Shown here: positions 44,718 through 52,384 of the stretch, piece after piece | Numbering within the stretch: the first letter of the stretch is position 1 | Layout: each line of letters starts with the position of its first letter | NCBI GenBank assembly: GCA_963716525.1 | Contig: OY970315.1 | Span: 4,402,001-4,466,000 of the forward strand | Reading direction: 5' to 3' | DNA length: 64,000 nucleotides | From: JBBREP01 sp963716525 | GTDB lineage: Bacteria; Actinomycetota; Acidimicrobiia; IMCC26256; PALSA-610 | Notes under the pieces: model-generated | Database searches by the model: none | Seen by the model: the letters and a program-made list of their open reading frames with translations, nothing else | What the model was told of the DNA's origin: nothing | Made by a program: the position numbers and the translations under genes

Positions 44718-45887
44718 ATGCCCGCGTCGCTCGTCATCGCCGCCAAGGACATCCGGCAGCGCTTCCGCGATCGCTCGGCGATCGTCCTCGGCTTCGTCGC
44801 GCCCGTGTTGATCGCGCTCCTGATGAGCCTCGCATTCCGCGGCACCGCGCACTTCCACGTGACGATCGTGCTCGTCGACCGCGACCACGGCCCGATCGCC
44901 GCGCAGCTCGACGCGGCGTTGCGCTCTCGCGACCTCCACGACCTCGTCACCGTCCACACTGCGCGCGACGTCGCGACCGCATCGGCCCGCGTGCACGCCG
45001 GCGACGACGACGTCGGACTCGTCGTGCCCGCGGGCTTCTCCGCCGCCGTGACCTCGAACCGCGCCGCCGAGGTCCAGGTGCTGACGAGCGTCGACAGGCA
45101 ACTCGCCGCGCAGGTGGCACAGTCGATCACGCACTCGTTCACCGCCCAGGTCGACGCCGACCGCCTGTCGGTCGCCACGGCCGTGGCCGCCGGCGCGCCC
45201 GCCTCGCACGTGCAACAGCTCGTGCAGGATGCCGCGCAGTTGCACAACCCGCTCGCCGCCACCGTGCGTCCGATCGGGTCCAAACCGCTCGCGCCGATTA
45301 GCTACTACGCCCCCGCGATGGCGATCTTCTTCGTGCTCTTCGCGGTCGGATTCGCGTCGCGCAGCTTCTTCACCGAGCGCACCACGGGGATGATCGACCG
45401 TGTCACGGCAGCCCCGGTTGGGCTCGGTTCGGTGCTCCTCGGCAAATCCCTGTCGGTGCTCGCGTATGGCGTCGCGAGCCTCGCCACGATGTTCGTGATC
45501 ACCACGTTGTTCTTCGGTGCCGATTGGGGCCCGCCGCTCCCGGCGGCCGGTCTGTGCATCGCGATGACGCTCTCGGTCGTCGCGCTCACCGCGTTCGTGA
45601 TCAGCATCGCCCGCACGCAACGCCAGGCCGAGGGGTTGGCGTCGATCATCGTGTTCGGGCTCGCGATCCTCGGCGGCAACTTCGTGACCATCGCGACCGC
45701 ACCCGCGGTGATGCGACGCCTGGCTTTGCTCACGCCGAACGGCTGGGCGCTGCGCGGCCTCACCGATCTCGGCACGGGCGCGCGCGGCGCCGTCTACTTC
45801 TGGGAACCGTTCCTCGCGATCCTCGCCTTCACCGCCGTGGTCGGCGTCGCCGCCGCACTGCTCGAACACCGGATCGTCGAACGCTGA
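44718..45887 (+). CDS. ABC-2 type permease
   Basis: A 389-aa membrane subunit of the YhfC/YbhR-like ABC-2 family: one N-terminal helix (GFVAPVLIALLMSLAF), a soluble domain of about 170 residues, then five C-terminal helices beginning ISYYAPAMAIFFVLFAVGF, with SFFTERTTGMIDRVTAAPVG as the coupling segment. Starts 14 nt after the ATPase stop. Its stop overlaps the ATG of the next permease (TGATG). Confidence 0.9.
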   Translation: MPASLVIAAKDIRQRFRDRSAIVLGFVAPVLIALLMSLAFRGTAHFHVTIVLVDRDHGPIAAQLDAALRSRDLHDLVTVHTARDVATASARVHAGDDDVGLVVPAGFSAAVTSNRAAEVQVLTSVDRQLAAQVAQSITHSFTAQVDADRLSVATAVAAGAPASHVQQLVQDAAQLHNPLAATVRPIGSKPLAPISYYAPAMAIFFVLFAVGFASRSFFTERTTGMIDRVTAAPVGLGSVLLGKSLSVLAYGVASLATMFVITTLFFGADWGPPLPAAGLCIAMTLSVVALTAFVISIARTQRQAEGLASIIVFGLAILGGNFVTIATAPAVMRRLALLTPNGWALRGLTDLGTGARGAVYFWEPFLAILAFTAVVGVAAALLEHRIVER

Positions 45888-47242
45888 TGGGCTCCTCCAC
45901 CCCCGCTCGCCTCCTTCGTCGGCTTCGCGCCCCGAGGGGCGCCTCCACCCCCGCTCGCCTCCTTCGTCGGCTTCGCGCCCCGAGGGGCGCCTCCACCCCC
46001 GCTCGCCTGCTTCGTCGGCTTCGCGCCCCGAGGGGCGCCTCCACCCCCGCTCGCCTCCTTCGTCGCGTTCGCGCCGCGATGGGTGTCGTGCTCGCCATCG
46101 CCCGGGCCGCCGCGCTCCGCATCCTGCGCGACCGCATCGCGGTGTTCTTCCTCGTGGTTCTGCCGATCGTCGTGATCGTCGTCGTGGGCGCGGTGGTCGG
46201 CGGCTTCAACCAGTTCCGGGTCGGCGTCGTCACGCTCGACCGTGGCGCGATCGCGAGCCGCATCACCGATGCGCTCGACGGCAGCAGCGCGCTCCGCGTG
46301 CACCACTACTCGTCGGTCGCCGACGGCACGACCGCGCTCCGGAGGTCGGAGATCCTTGCTCTCGTCGAGGTCCCGGCGGGCACCGACGCGGCGATCGCGG
46401 CGGGCCGGACCGTTGCCATCCCGGTACACGCGGCCCAGGTGAGCTCGCAACAGCAGGGAGCGATCGAAGCGGTGTCGTCGATCGTCGTCGCCGAGGGCGG
46501 GCGCGTCCAGGCGGCGCAGTTCGCGGCCAAGCGCGGCGGCGGCACCACCGCCACGAACCTCGCGCTCAGCGATCGCGTCGCGCGTACGCAGCCCGCGATC
46601 CGCACCGTGACGCGCCCGGTCGACATCGAGTCGCGCTTCCTGCCGTCGGGCTTCAACTACAGCGCACCCACGATGCTCGTGCTGTTCGTGTTCATCAACG
46701 CGCTCGGCGCCGGCGCGGCGATGACTGAGACCCGCCAGCTCGGCATGTACGCGCGCATGTCGGCCGCGCCGGTCGCACCGCACCAGATCGTGCTCGCGGA
46801 GGCGGTCGTGTACTTCACGATCGCCCTCTTCCAGTCGCTGCTCATCATCGGAGTCGGCAGTCTCGGCTTCGGCGTGCGATGGGGCAACCCGCTCGCGGCC
46901 GCGTGCCTCGTCGTCGCGTGGTGCCTCGTCGGCACCGGTGCCGGAATGCTGGCTGGCACGATGTTCAAGACACCCGAGCAGGCGTCGTCGATGGCGCCCG
47001 CCTTCGGGATCGTGCTCGGGATGCTCGGCGGCTGCATGTGGCCGCTCGAGATCGTGGGCCCCGTGATGCGCACCGTAGGCCACTTCACGCCGCATGCCTG
47101 GGCCGTCGACGCCTGGACCGGCGTGATCTCACGCGGCGACCACCTGCTGCACATCCTCCGCCCGCTCGCGATCCTGCTCGGTGCCGCGGCCCTCTTGATC
47201 GGCATCGCCTCCGCCCGACTGCGCCGCGTGCTCACTGCCTGA
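45887..47242 (+). CDS. ABC-2 type permease with repeat-encoded N-terminal extension
   Basis: The second ABC-2 permease, similar in plan to its neighbour: N-terminal helix IAVFFLVVLPIVVIVVVGAVV, a soluble domain, then PSGFNYSAPTMLVLFVFINAL and further helices. If translation starts at the ATG overlapping the previous stop (45887), the protein is 451 aa and begins with 64 residues made by four 16-residue repeats (ASTPARLLRRLRAPRG). If it starts at the ATG at 46079 inside the last repeat (MGVVLAIARAAALR), it is 387 aa, close to the 389 aa of its sister. The latter looks like the original start. Confidence 0.87.
   Translation: MGSSTPARLLRRLRAPRGASTPARLLRRLRAPRGASTPARLLRRLRAPRGASTPARLLRRVRAAMGVVLAIARAAALRILRDRIAVFFLVVLPIVVIVVVGAVVGGFNQFRVGVVTLDRGAIASRITDALDGSSALRVHHYSSVADGTTALRRSEILALVEVPAGTDAAIAAGRTVAIPVHAAQVSSQQQGAIEAVSSIVVAEGGRVQAAQFAAKRGGGTTATNLALSDRVARTQPAIRTVTRPVDIESRFLPSGFNYSAPTMLVLFVFINALGAGAAMTETRQLGMYARMSAAPVAPHQIVLAEAVVYFTIALFQSLLIIGVGSLGFGVRWGNPLAAACLVVAWCLVGTGAGMLAGTMFKTPEQASSMAPAFGIVLGMLGGCMWPLEIVGPVMRTVGHFTPHAWAVDAWTGVISRGDHLLHILRPLAILLGAAALLIGIASARLRRVLTA
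45890..46081 (+). repeat. Tandem repeat, four 48-bp units
   Basis: Units run 45890-45937, 45938-45985, 45986-46033 and 46034-46081, nearly identical; the last ends in GCGATG instead of GAGG and so creates an ATG. Each unit contains GCGCCCCGAGGGGCGC-like dyad symmetry across the junction. The array is exactly 64 codons, in frame, and sits directly behind the overlapping ATG of the second ABC-2 permease. There are no spacers, so it is not CRISPR. Confidence 0.93.
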
Positions 47243-47278
47243 TGCGCTCAGCGCGCCTCGGCGTGGCACAATGACGTC

Positions 47279-49162
47279 GTGGGAACGCGATCGCGGCCGC
47301 CAGGCCCGGCTGCGATGCCCGATCTCTTCGTTGCCGCGCCCGACGGCGTCGTGGTCGTCAGCGAGGACGGCACCATCACCGCGGTCAACCGGCTGCTCGA
47401 GGACATGTTCGGCTACGCCCCGGGCGAGCTCGTCGGCGAGCCGTTGACCACCCTCATGCCCGAGCGCTTCCGCGCGCGCCACCTCGGGCACCGCAAGGGC
47501 TACTTCAAGGCACCGACGCGACGCCCGATGGGCGCCACGCTCAGCCTGTCCGGTCGCCGGCGCAACGGCGAGGAGTTCCCCGTCGACATCAGCCTCAACT
47601 ACGAGCGCGGCGCCGACGGCTCGCTGCAGGCCATCGCGTTCGTGCGCGATATCACCGAACGGCGCCGCCTCGAACACGACCTGCGCACCACCGAGGAGAA
47701 CTTCCGCTTGCTCGTCGAGGGCATCGGCGACCATGCCCTCCTCATGCTCGACCCCTCCGGCCACGTCGTCACGTGGAACCCGGGCGCCGAGCGCATCAAG
47801 GGCTGGACCGCCGACGAGATCATCGGGCGCCATTTCTCGGTGTTCTACACGCCGGAATCCACCGCGTCCGGCCAGCCCATGCGCGACCTCGAACGCGCGG
47901 CCGCCGAAGGACGGTCCGAGGACGCCGGCTGGCGCATACGCGGCGACGGCCGCCGCTTCTGGGCCGAGACGACACTGTCGGCGGTACGCGACGCACATGG
48001 TGTGCTGCGGGGCTTCGCCAAGGCCACGCGTGACCGCACCGAGAGCCATCAGACCCGGGCACGTCTGGAGGCTCTCAGCGAGCTCAACCGGGCCGCGCTC
48101 GAGCAGCGGCCGGAGGACGAGCTGCTGATGCTCGTTGTGTCGCGTGTGCGCGCGATGGTCGACGCCACGCTCGTGGCCGCGTGGTCGGCCGCCGGAGTCG
48201 ACGGACGTCTGGAGGCCGTGCACGCCGAAGGTGACGGCGCGGCCCCGCTCACCGGCACCGAGGCGTCCGAGGACTCGCTCCTGGCGACGGCCGCGCGTAC
48301 GGCACGATGCGAGGTCGTGCCCGATGTGGCGGTGGAGAGTGGCCTCCCTCCCGCGCTGCGCGACATCGGCATCGCTTCGGCAGTGTTCGCACCGCTCGCG
48401 GCCGCCGGCGAGACGTTCGCGGTGATCGGCGTGATGCGCACGAGGGGCCGCGAACCCTTCCAGCCCCACGAGATCGATCTGCTCCAGGCGTTCGCGATGC
48501 AGGCCGCCTTGTCGTTCGCGCTTGCCCGGGCGCGCCGCGAGGTCGAGCAGCTCCACATCATCTCGGATCGCGAACGCATCGCCCGCGACCTCCACGACTC
48601 GGTCATCCAGCGCCTCTTCGCCGTCGGCCTCGCCCTCGAGGCGACCGCGCGGCGCCCCACTGCGGAGGCCCAGGAACGCATCCAGCGCGCGGTCTCCGAC
48701 ATCGACGACACGATCCGTGCGATCCGTTCGGTGATCTTCAGCCTCGAAGCGCGCGAGGAGACGCGTCAGGGTCTGCGTGCTCGCGTGCTCCACGTCGTCA
48801 GCGACGCAGCACCCACACTGGGCTTCGAGCCGTCGGTCACGTTCAGCGGTCCGGTCGACACCCTGGCCGGCGACCACCTCACCGGCGAGCTCGTCGCCGT
48901 GGTGCGCGAGGCACTCGCCAACGTCGCTCGCCACGCGCACGCCTCGAGCGTCGCGGTCACGGTGACCGCCGGCGACGACATGCACCTGGTCGTCGATGAC
49001 GACGGGACCGGCGCCGAGCAGTTCCACCGCGAAGGTGGCCACGGCATCGCGAACGTCACCGAACGCGCCCGCCAGCTCGGCGGCGACGCGTCGATCTCGT
49101 CGGTGACGCCGCACGGCACCCGCGTCGATTGGCGCGTGCCGCTCACCGACGCCGCGCGCTGA
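47279..49162 (+). CDS. PAS-PAS-GAF sensor histidine kinase, DevS/NarX-type transmitter
   Basis: A cytosolic 627-aa kinase: PAS1 (about 12-130, DGTITAVNRLLEDMFGY), PAS2 (about 135-255, GHVVTWNPGAERIKGW), GAF (about 270-420), HisKA_3 with the phospho-acceptor in SDRERIARDLHDSVIQRLF (His439) followed by VGLALEATA, and HATPase (VVREALANVARHAHAS; VDDDGTG; GGHGIANVTERA). The transmitter is very like mycobacterial DevS/DosT, so DevR at 31986 is the likely partner. Sensor domains differ from DosS (PAS pair plus one GAF, not two GAFs); heme, flavin or redox sensing cannot be decided. GTG 47279 is the start; ATG 47315 is possible. Confidence 0.9.
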   Translation: MGTRSRPPGPAAMPDLFVAAPDGVVVVSEDGTITAVNRLLEDMFGYAPGELVGEPLTTLMPERFRARHLGHRKGYFKAPTRRPMGATLSLSGRRRNGEEFPVDISLNYERGADGSLQAIAFVRDITERRRLEHDLRTTEENFRLLVEGIGDHALLMLDPSGHVVTWNPGAERIKGWTADEIIGRHFSVFYTPESTASGQPMRDLERAAAEGRSEDAGWRIRGDGRRFWAETTLSAVRDAHGVLRGFAKATRDRTESHQTRARLEALSELNRAALEQRPEDELLMLVVSRVRAMVDATLVAAWSAAGVDGRLEAVHAEGDGAAPLTGTEASEDSLLATAARTARCEVVPDVAVESGLPPALRDIGIASAVFAPLAAAGETFAVIGVMRTRGREPFQPHEIDLLQAFAMQAALSFALARARREVEQLHIISDRERIARDLHDSVIQRLFAVGLALEATARRPTAEAQERIQRAVSDIDDTIRAIRSVIFSLEAREETRQGLRARVLHVVSDAAPTLGFEPSVTFSGPVDTLAGDHLTGELVAVVREALANVARHAHASSVAVTVTAGDDMHLVVDDDGTGAEQFHREGGHGIANVTERARQLGGDASISSVTPHGTRVDWRVPLTDAAR

Positions 49163-49240
49163 CGCCGTCTCTTCAGGGCGGCCCGGCGCCAATCAGGCCC
49201 TCGCGGCGGCGAGCGCGGTGACGACGGGCCCTTGCGCACA

Positions 49241-49254
49241 GGGCCAGAAGTCCT
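49241..49254. promoter_or_regulatory. DosR-box-like site 1 upstream of 49409 gene
   Basis: GGGCCAGAAGTCCT: half-sites GGGCC and GTCCT with a 4-nt spacer, 155 nt before the start. First of three such sites in this intergenic region. Confidence 0.45.
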
Positions 49255-49300
49255 CGATCACGCACCGGCTGGCGGTGCCGCCGAAGTCCGTGACCAGACA

Positions 49301-49314
49301 GGTCGCTTGGTCCC
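49301..49314. promoter_or_regulatory. DosR-box-like site 2 upstream of 49409 gene
   Basis: GGTCGCTTGGTCCC: perfect GTCCC half-site, degenerate partner, 4-nt spacer. Its TGGTCCC also forms a 7-bp inverted repeat with GGGACCA of site 3. Confidence 0.45.
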
Positions 49315-49323
49315 TGCGCGCTT

Positions 49324-49337
49324 GGGACCATGAGCCC
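49324..49337. promoter_or_regulatory. DosR-box-like site 3 upstream of 49409 gene
   Basis: GGGACCATGAGCCC, preceded by TT as in the TTSGGGAC consensus; half-sites GGGAC and AGCCC with a 4-nt spacer. It lies 72 nt before the ATG at 49409, a usual DosR activation distance, and ten bases from site 2. Confidence 0.55.
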
Positions 49338-49408
49338 TGGGGCAGGACATCCCCCGCGCCGTTCAATGAGCAGGTCACGTCGATTCCGAACATCAGAGAG
49401 GAAACCCA

Positions 49409-50029
49409 ATGTCCACTGGAACCTTGGCCGGATACTCAGGGGCCCGGACCGAAGCAAAGGTGAAGGTGCACAGCTTCCGCAGCTGGATGTCGAGCGTACC
49501 GACGCTCGTCATCATCGGCTCGGTGCTGTTCATCGTGCTCACCGTGGGCGGCGGGCTGCTCTTCTGGGGCTCCAACTTCTCGTCGAACATGGTCCACGAC
49601 CAGCTGGCCGCGCAGCACATCGTCTTCCCGCCGAAGGGCTCGGACGCGCTGAAGCCGAGCGAGTTCCCCGGCCTGCAGCAGTACGCCGGCCAGACGGTCG
49701 ACAGCGGTCCGAAGGCCAAGGCCTACGCGAACCAGTTCATCAACACGCACCTCGCCGGCATCGGCGGCGGCAAGACGTACTCCGAGCTCAGCAGCCAGTC
49801 GATGGCCAACCCGAAGGACACCAAGCTGGCCGCCACGGTCCAGACGATGTTCCGCGGTGAGACGCTCCGCGGCCTGCTGCTCTACGCATGGGGCTGGTCG
49901 GTCGTCGGAATGATCGCCTACTGGGTCGGCATCGCCGCACTGCTCGGTGCGTTCGCCATCCTCGTCGGCTTGGCGATGGGCTACATGGTCCACCGCCGGC
50001 ACATGCAGGCAGAGGCTGCGGCCGCCTGA
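49409..50029 (+). CDS. Membrane protein of unknown function (DosR-like promoter)
   Basis: A 206-aa protein I cannot name. It has an N-terminal cytosolic segment, TM1 at about residues 30-53 (TLVIIGSVLFIVLTVGGGLL), an extracytoplasmic domain of about 95 residues (PPKGSDALKPSEFPGLQQYA; DSGPKAKAYANQFINTHLAG), and two C-terminal helices (about 150-195, GWSVVGMIAYWVGIAALLGA). GAGAGGAA precedes the ATG. Three DosR-like sites occupy the upstream 170 bp, more than for any other gene here, so it is likely strongly induced with the island. Followed by a strong terminator. Confidence 0.82.
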   Translation: MSTGTLAGYSGARTEAKVKVHSFRSWMSSVPTLVIIGSVLFIVLTVGGGLLFWGSNFSSNMVHDQLAAQHIVFPPKGSDALKPSEFPGLQQYAGQTVDSGPKAKAYANQFINTHLAGIGGGKTYSELSSQSMANPKDTKLAATVQTMFRGETLRGLLLYAWGWSVVGMIAYWVGIAALLGAFAILVGLAMGYMVHRRHMQAEAAAA

Positions 50030-50057
50030 CGGCGACCGTCATCCCCGATTCCGAGCG

Positions 50058-50082
50058 GAGCCCCGGGTGCGTCCCGGGGCTC
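50058..50082. terminator. Perfect 10-bp hairpin after the 49409 gene
   Basis: GAGCCCCGGG at 50058-50067 pairs with CCCGGGGCTC at 50073-50082 around TGCGT, followed by TCCTCGTT. Located 29 nt after the stop of the membrane-protein gene. Confidence 0.8.
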
Positions 50083-50097
50083 TCCTCGTTGGTCGTT

Positions 50098-50122
50098 GGC
50101 TCCGCCTGCGAACGTCGGAGCC
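50098..50122. terminator. 7-bp hairpin at the end of the cytochrome b gene
   Basis: GGCTCCG at 50098-50104 pairs with CGGAGCC at 50116-50122. It lies 11 nt beyond the stop of the minus-strand cytochrome gene, so it probably terminates that transcript. Confidence 0.5.
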
Positions 50123-50132
50123 GGAGCGGGCG

Positions 50133-50771
50133 CTAGCGCTGCACGGCGACCGTGGCCGAGCGCGCGTCGATGCCCTTGTGGTTGTCGCTGTGCCAGCTCC
50201 GCACACTCGACTGGATGAGCACGCCTCCCGCCACACCGAGCGCCACCGCGAACGCGAGCACACCGCGCCGCACGCCGGCTCGCCGCAATGGCGCGGCACG
50301 CGTCCAGTCGAGCGGCGCGATGCGCACGGTCTCGATGACGTGACCGAGCACGTGCACAGTCATCGCTCCGAACCAGAGGATGAACGAGGCCTTGTGCACG
50401 GTGTACCACCCGCCGCGCTGACCCTGCACGATCAGCACCACGCCCGACGCGAGCACGACGATCGTGAGCAACGACACGAACGGACCGAGGATGCGCAGGA
50501 TCGGGTGGGGCGGACCCTTGCGCACGAAAGCGGGATCGCCGCGGTAGTACGCGACGAAACGGCGGCTCGTCGACACGAGCTTCACTACCACGATCGGAAT
50601 CAACATCACGCCGAGGAACGCGTGCCACGAGAGCAGACTTTGCACGGAGAGGATCGTGACGCCCTCCGCGGCGAGGATCCCGAGCAACACCGCGCCGGTC
50701 GCCGCGGTGAGTCGGGTGTTGCCTTCGACACGCGGATCATCGAGCGCCGTTTCGGTCCTGGTTGCCGTCAT
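50133..50771 (-). CDS. Cytochrome b561-like four-helix membrane protein
   Basis: A 212-aa membrane protein with four helices: TAATGAVLLGILAAEGVTIL, a second with HAFLGVMLIPIVVVKL, a third LLTIVVLASGVVLIVQG, a fourth HKASFILWFGAMTVHVLGHV, plus a final hydrophobic segment. Histidines in helices two and four are placed as b-heme ligands in cytochrome b561/b-type proteins. It likely passes electrons across the membrane between quinol or a cytosolic donor and outside acceptors. Divergent from the ApbE/ferric-reductase/NuoF operon. ATG 50771 is preferred over GTG 50777. Confidence 0.78.
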   Translation of the reverse strand: MTATRTETALDDPRVEGNTRLTAATGAVLLGILAAEGVTILSVQSLLSWHAFLGVMLIPIVVVKLVSTSRRFVAYYRGDPAFVRKGPPHPILRILGPFVSLLTIVVLASGVVLIVQGQRGGWYTVHKASFILWFGAMTVHVLGHVIETVRIAPLDWTRAAPLRRAGVRRGVLAFAVALGVAGGVLIQSSVRSWHSDNHKGIDARSATVAVQR

Positions 50772-51038
50772 GTCCACCTGTCTCGCACTTCCGTTGTTCC
50801 TTCGACGATACGTGCATCATCGGCATGCGCGACGCACTCTGCAACGGCGACGAAGTCTCGACAGGAAGCGGCAAAACGCCGGCAAAACCGGATCGGCGGC
50901 CCCGCCAAGGTCGCTCCAAGGGTTCGCTGAGACTCCGGGCCGATACTGACGGAGTCCGAGCCGAGAACGGACGGGCATACGCGGGAGGACCCTGGGGAAG
51001 CGGTCTTCTTCACGCACCACGATCACAACGACGGAACC

Positions 51039-51450
51039 ATGACCAGCCACCGAAGGATCCGGGCGAGGAACGCAGGCCTCGACAAGGTGCGACGCGTCCA
51101 CGACGCGCGTCGCCGGCGGAGGGCTCGTGCTCTCGGGCGGCATCGCCGCACTGGCCTCGGCCACGTACGGCGGCACTGCGCATCACCGCGTCATCACGTA
51201 CGCGCCGGTTCGCGCACTGGGCCCGGCGGCACCGAGCGGCACGGCACCGCTCACCGACCCGACGTTGCCGCCCACAACCATCGCACCCGCGCCGACGAGC
51301 AGCGGCACACGCGCCACCACACCCACGACGAGCGCGCCGGTGTACACCACTCCGAGCACCGTTGCGCCGCTCCAGTCGCCGCAGTACACGCCCCAGACGC
51401 AGCCGACGTACCAGTACACGCCGCCGGTCGTCGTCTCCGGCGGATCGTGA
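51039..51450 (+). pseudogene. Pro/Thr-rich exported or membrane-anchored protein, frame broken
   Basis: About 137 aa. The basic N-terminus (MTSHRRIRARNAGLDKVRRV) runs in one frame; after a 1-nt change near 51110-51118 (CACGACGCGCGTCGCC) it continues with a hydrophobic helix VAGGGLVLSGGIAALASATY and a Pro/Thr/Ser/Gln-rich tail (TTPTTSAPVYTTPSTVAP; YTPQTQPTYQYTPPVVV). No FMN-attachment motif is visible. It overlaps the apbE start (GTGA) and is the first gene of the redox operon. Unrecognised family; perhaps a cell-surface anchor for the electron-transfer proteins. Confidence 0.5.
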
Positions 51451-52384
51451 GCGGGCCGGCGCGCATCGAGTTCCGGGCGCTCGGCACCGGGTGTGCCGTG
51501 ACGACAGCCGATCCATCCGCGCTGGCGTCCGCCGAGCGTGCGGTCTCCGTCGAGTTGGCGGCCGTCGACGCCGCGTGCAGCCGCTTCCGCTCCGACTCCG
51601 ACCTCGAACGGGTCAACGCCAACGCAGGCCAAGACGTGCGCGTGAGCGGGTGCCTGCTCGACGCGCTCGACGTGGCCTCGCGGGCCGCCGTCCTCAGCGG
51701 CGGCGATCTCGACCCCACGATCGGCAGCGCGCTCGTCGCGCTCGGCTACGACCGCGACTTCGCTGCGATCGGAGAAGGCGCAGCGGGGCGCGTCCATGTG
51801 CAGCGTGTGCGCGGCTGGCAGTCGATCACGGTGGATCGGGCACGCGGCACGGTGTCGGTGCCCGCCGGGATCCGCATCGATCTCGGCGCCACGGCAAAGG
51901 CCTGGGCCGCCGACCGCGCGGCCGAGCTGCGGCGCAGGACGCCGGCTGCGGGGTGCTCGTGAGCCTCGGTGGCGACATCGCAGTGGCTGGTGCCGCACCG
52001 CGGGGCGGCTGGGTCGTCGCGCTCGCCGACCGCCACGATGCGGCGGTTTCGGACAGCACACCCACGGTGGCGATCCATGACGGCGGTCTCGCCACGTCGT
52101 CGACCGCCGCGCGCCGCTGGCAGCTGGGCGACGTCGCGGTGCACCACATCCTCGACCCACGCACCGGTCTGCCGGCCCACGAGCACTGGCGCACCGTGTC
52201 CGTCGCGGCATCGAGTGCGGTCGACGCAAACATCGCGTCGACGACGTGCATCATCCGCGGCGCCGCCGCGCTCGACTGGCTCGCCGAGATAGGCCTTCCG
52301 GCCCGGCTCGTCGACGGCCATGGCGCGGTCACCGCCGTCAACGGTTGGCCAACCGACCGCGCGAGCGCGATGGTGCACCCGTGA
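51447..52384 (+). pseudogene. apbE: FAD:protein FMN transferase, frame broken
   Basis: ApbE covalently attaches FMN from FAD to threonines of membrane flavoproteins. The N-terminal part has EFRALGTGCAVT, VDAACSRFRSDSDLERVNAN and IRIDLGATAKAWAADRAAEL (the D-L-G-x-x-x-K-x-x-A-D motif); the second part, in another frame, has CGVLVSLGGDIAVAG, GLATSSTAARRW and HHILDPRTGLPAH, whose His/Asp bind Mg-FAD. A 1-nt correction near 51932-51950 joins them into about 311 residues. GTG 51447 starts and its stop overlaps the ferric-reductase-like gene. Likely substrate: the flavin subunit of the adjacent chain. Confidence 0.82.

Noticed and set aside
45890..46081. Possible CRISPR array
   Set aside because: The 48-bp units are directly adjacent without spacers and are in frame with a coding sequence.
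49218..49463. 81-codon open frame upstream of the 49409 gene
   Set aside because: No ribosome site or family; it covers the DosR-like sites and is better read as promoter DNA.
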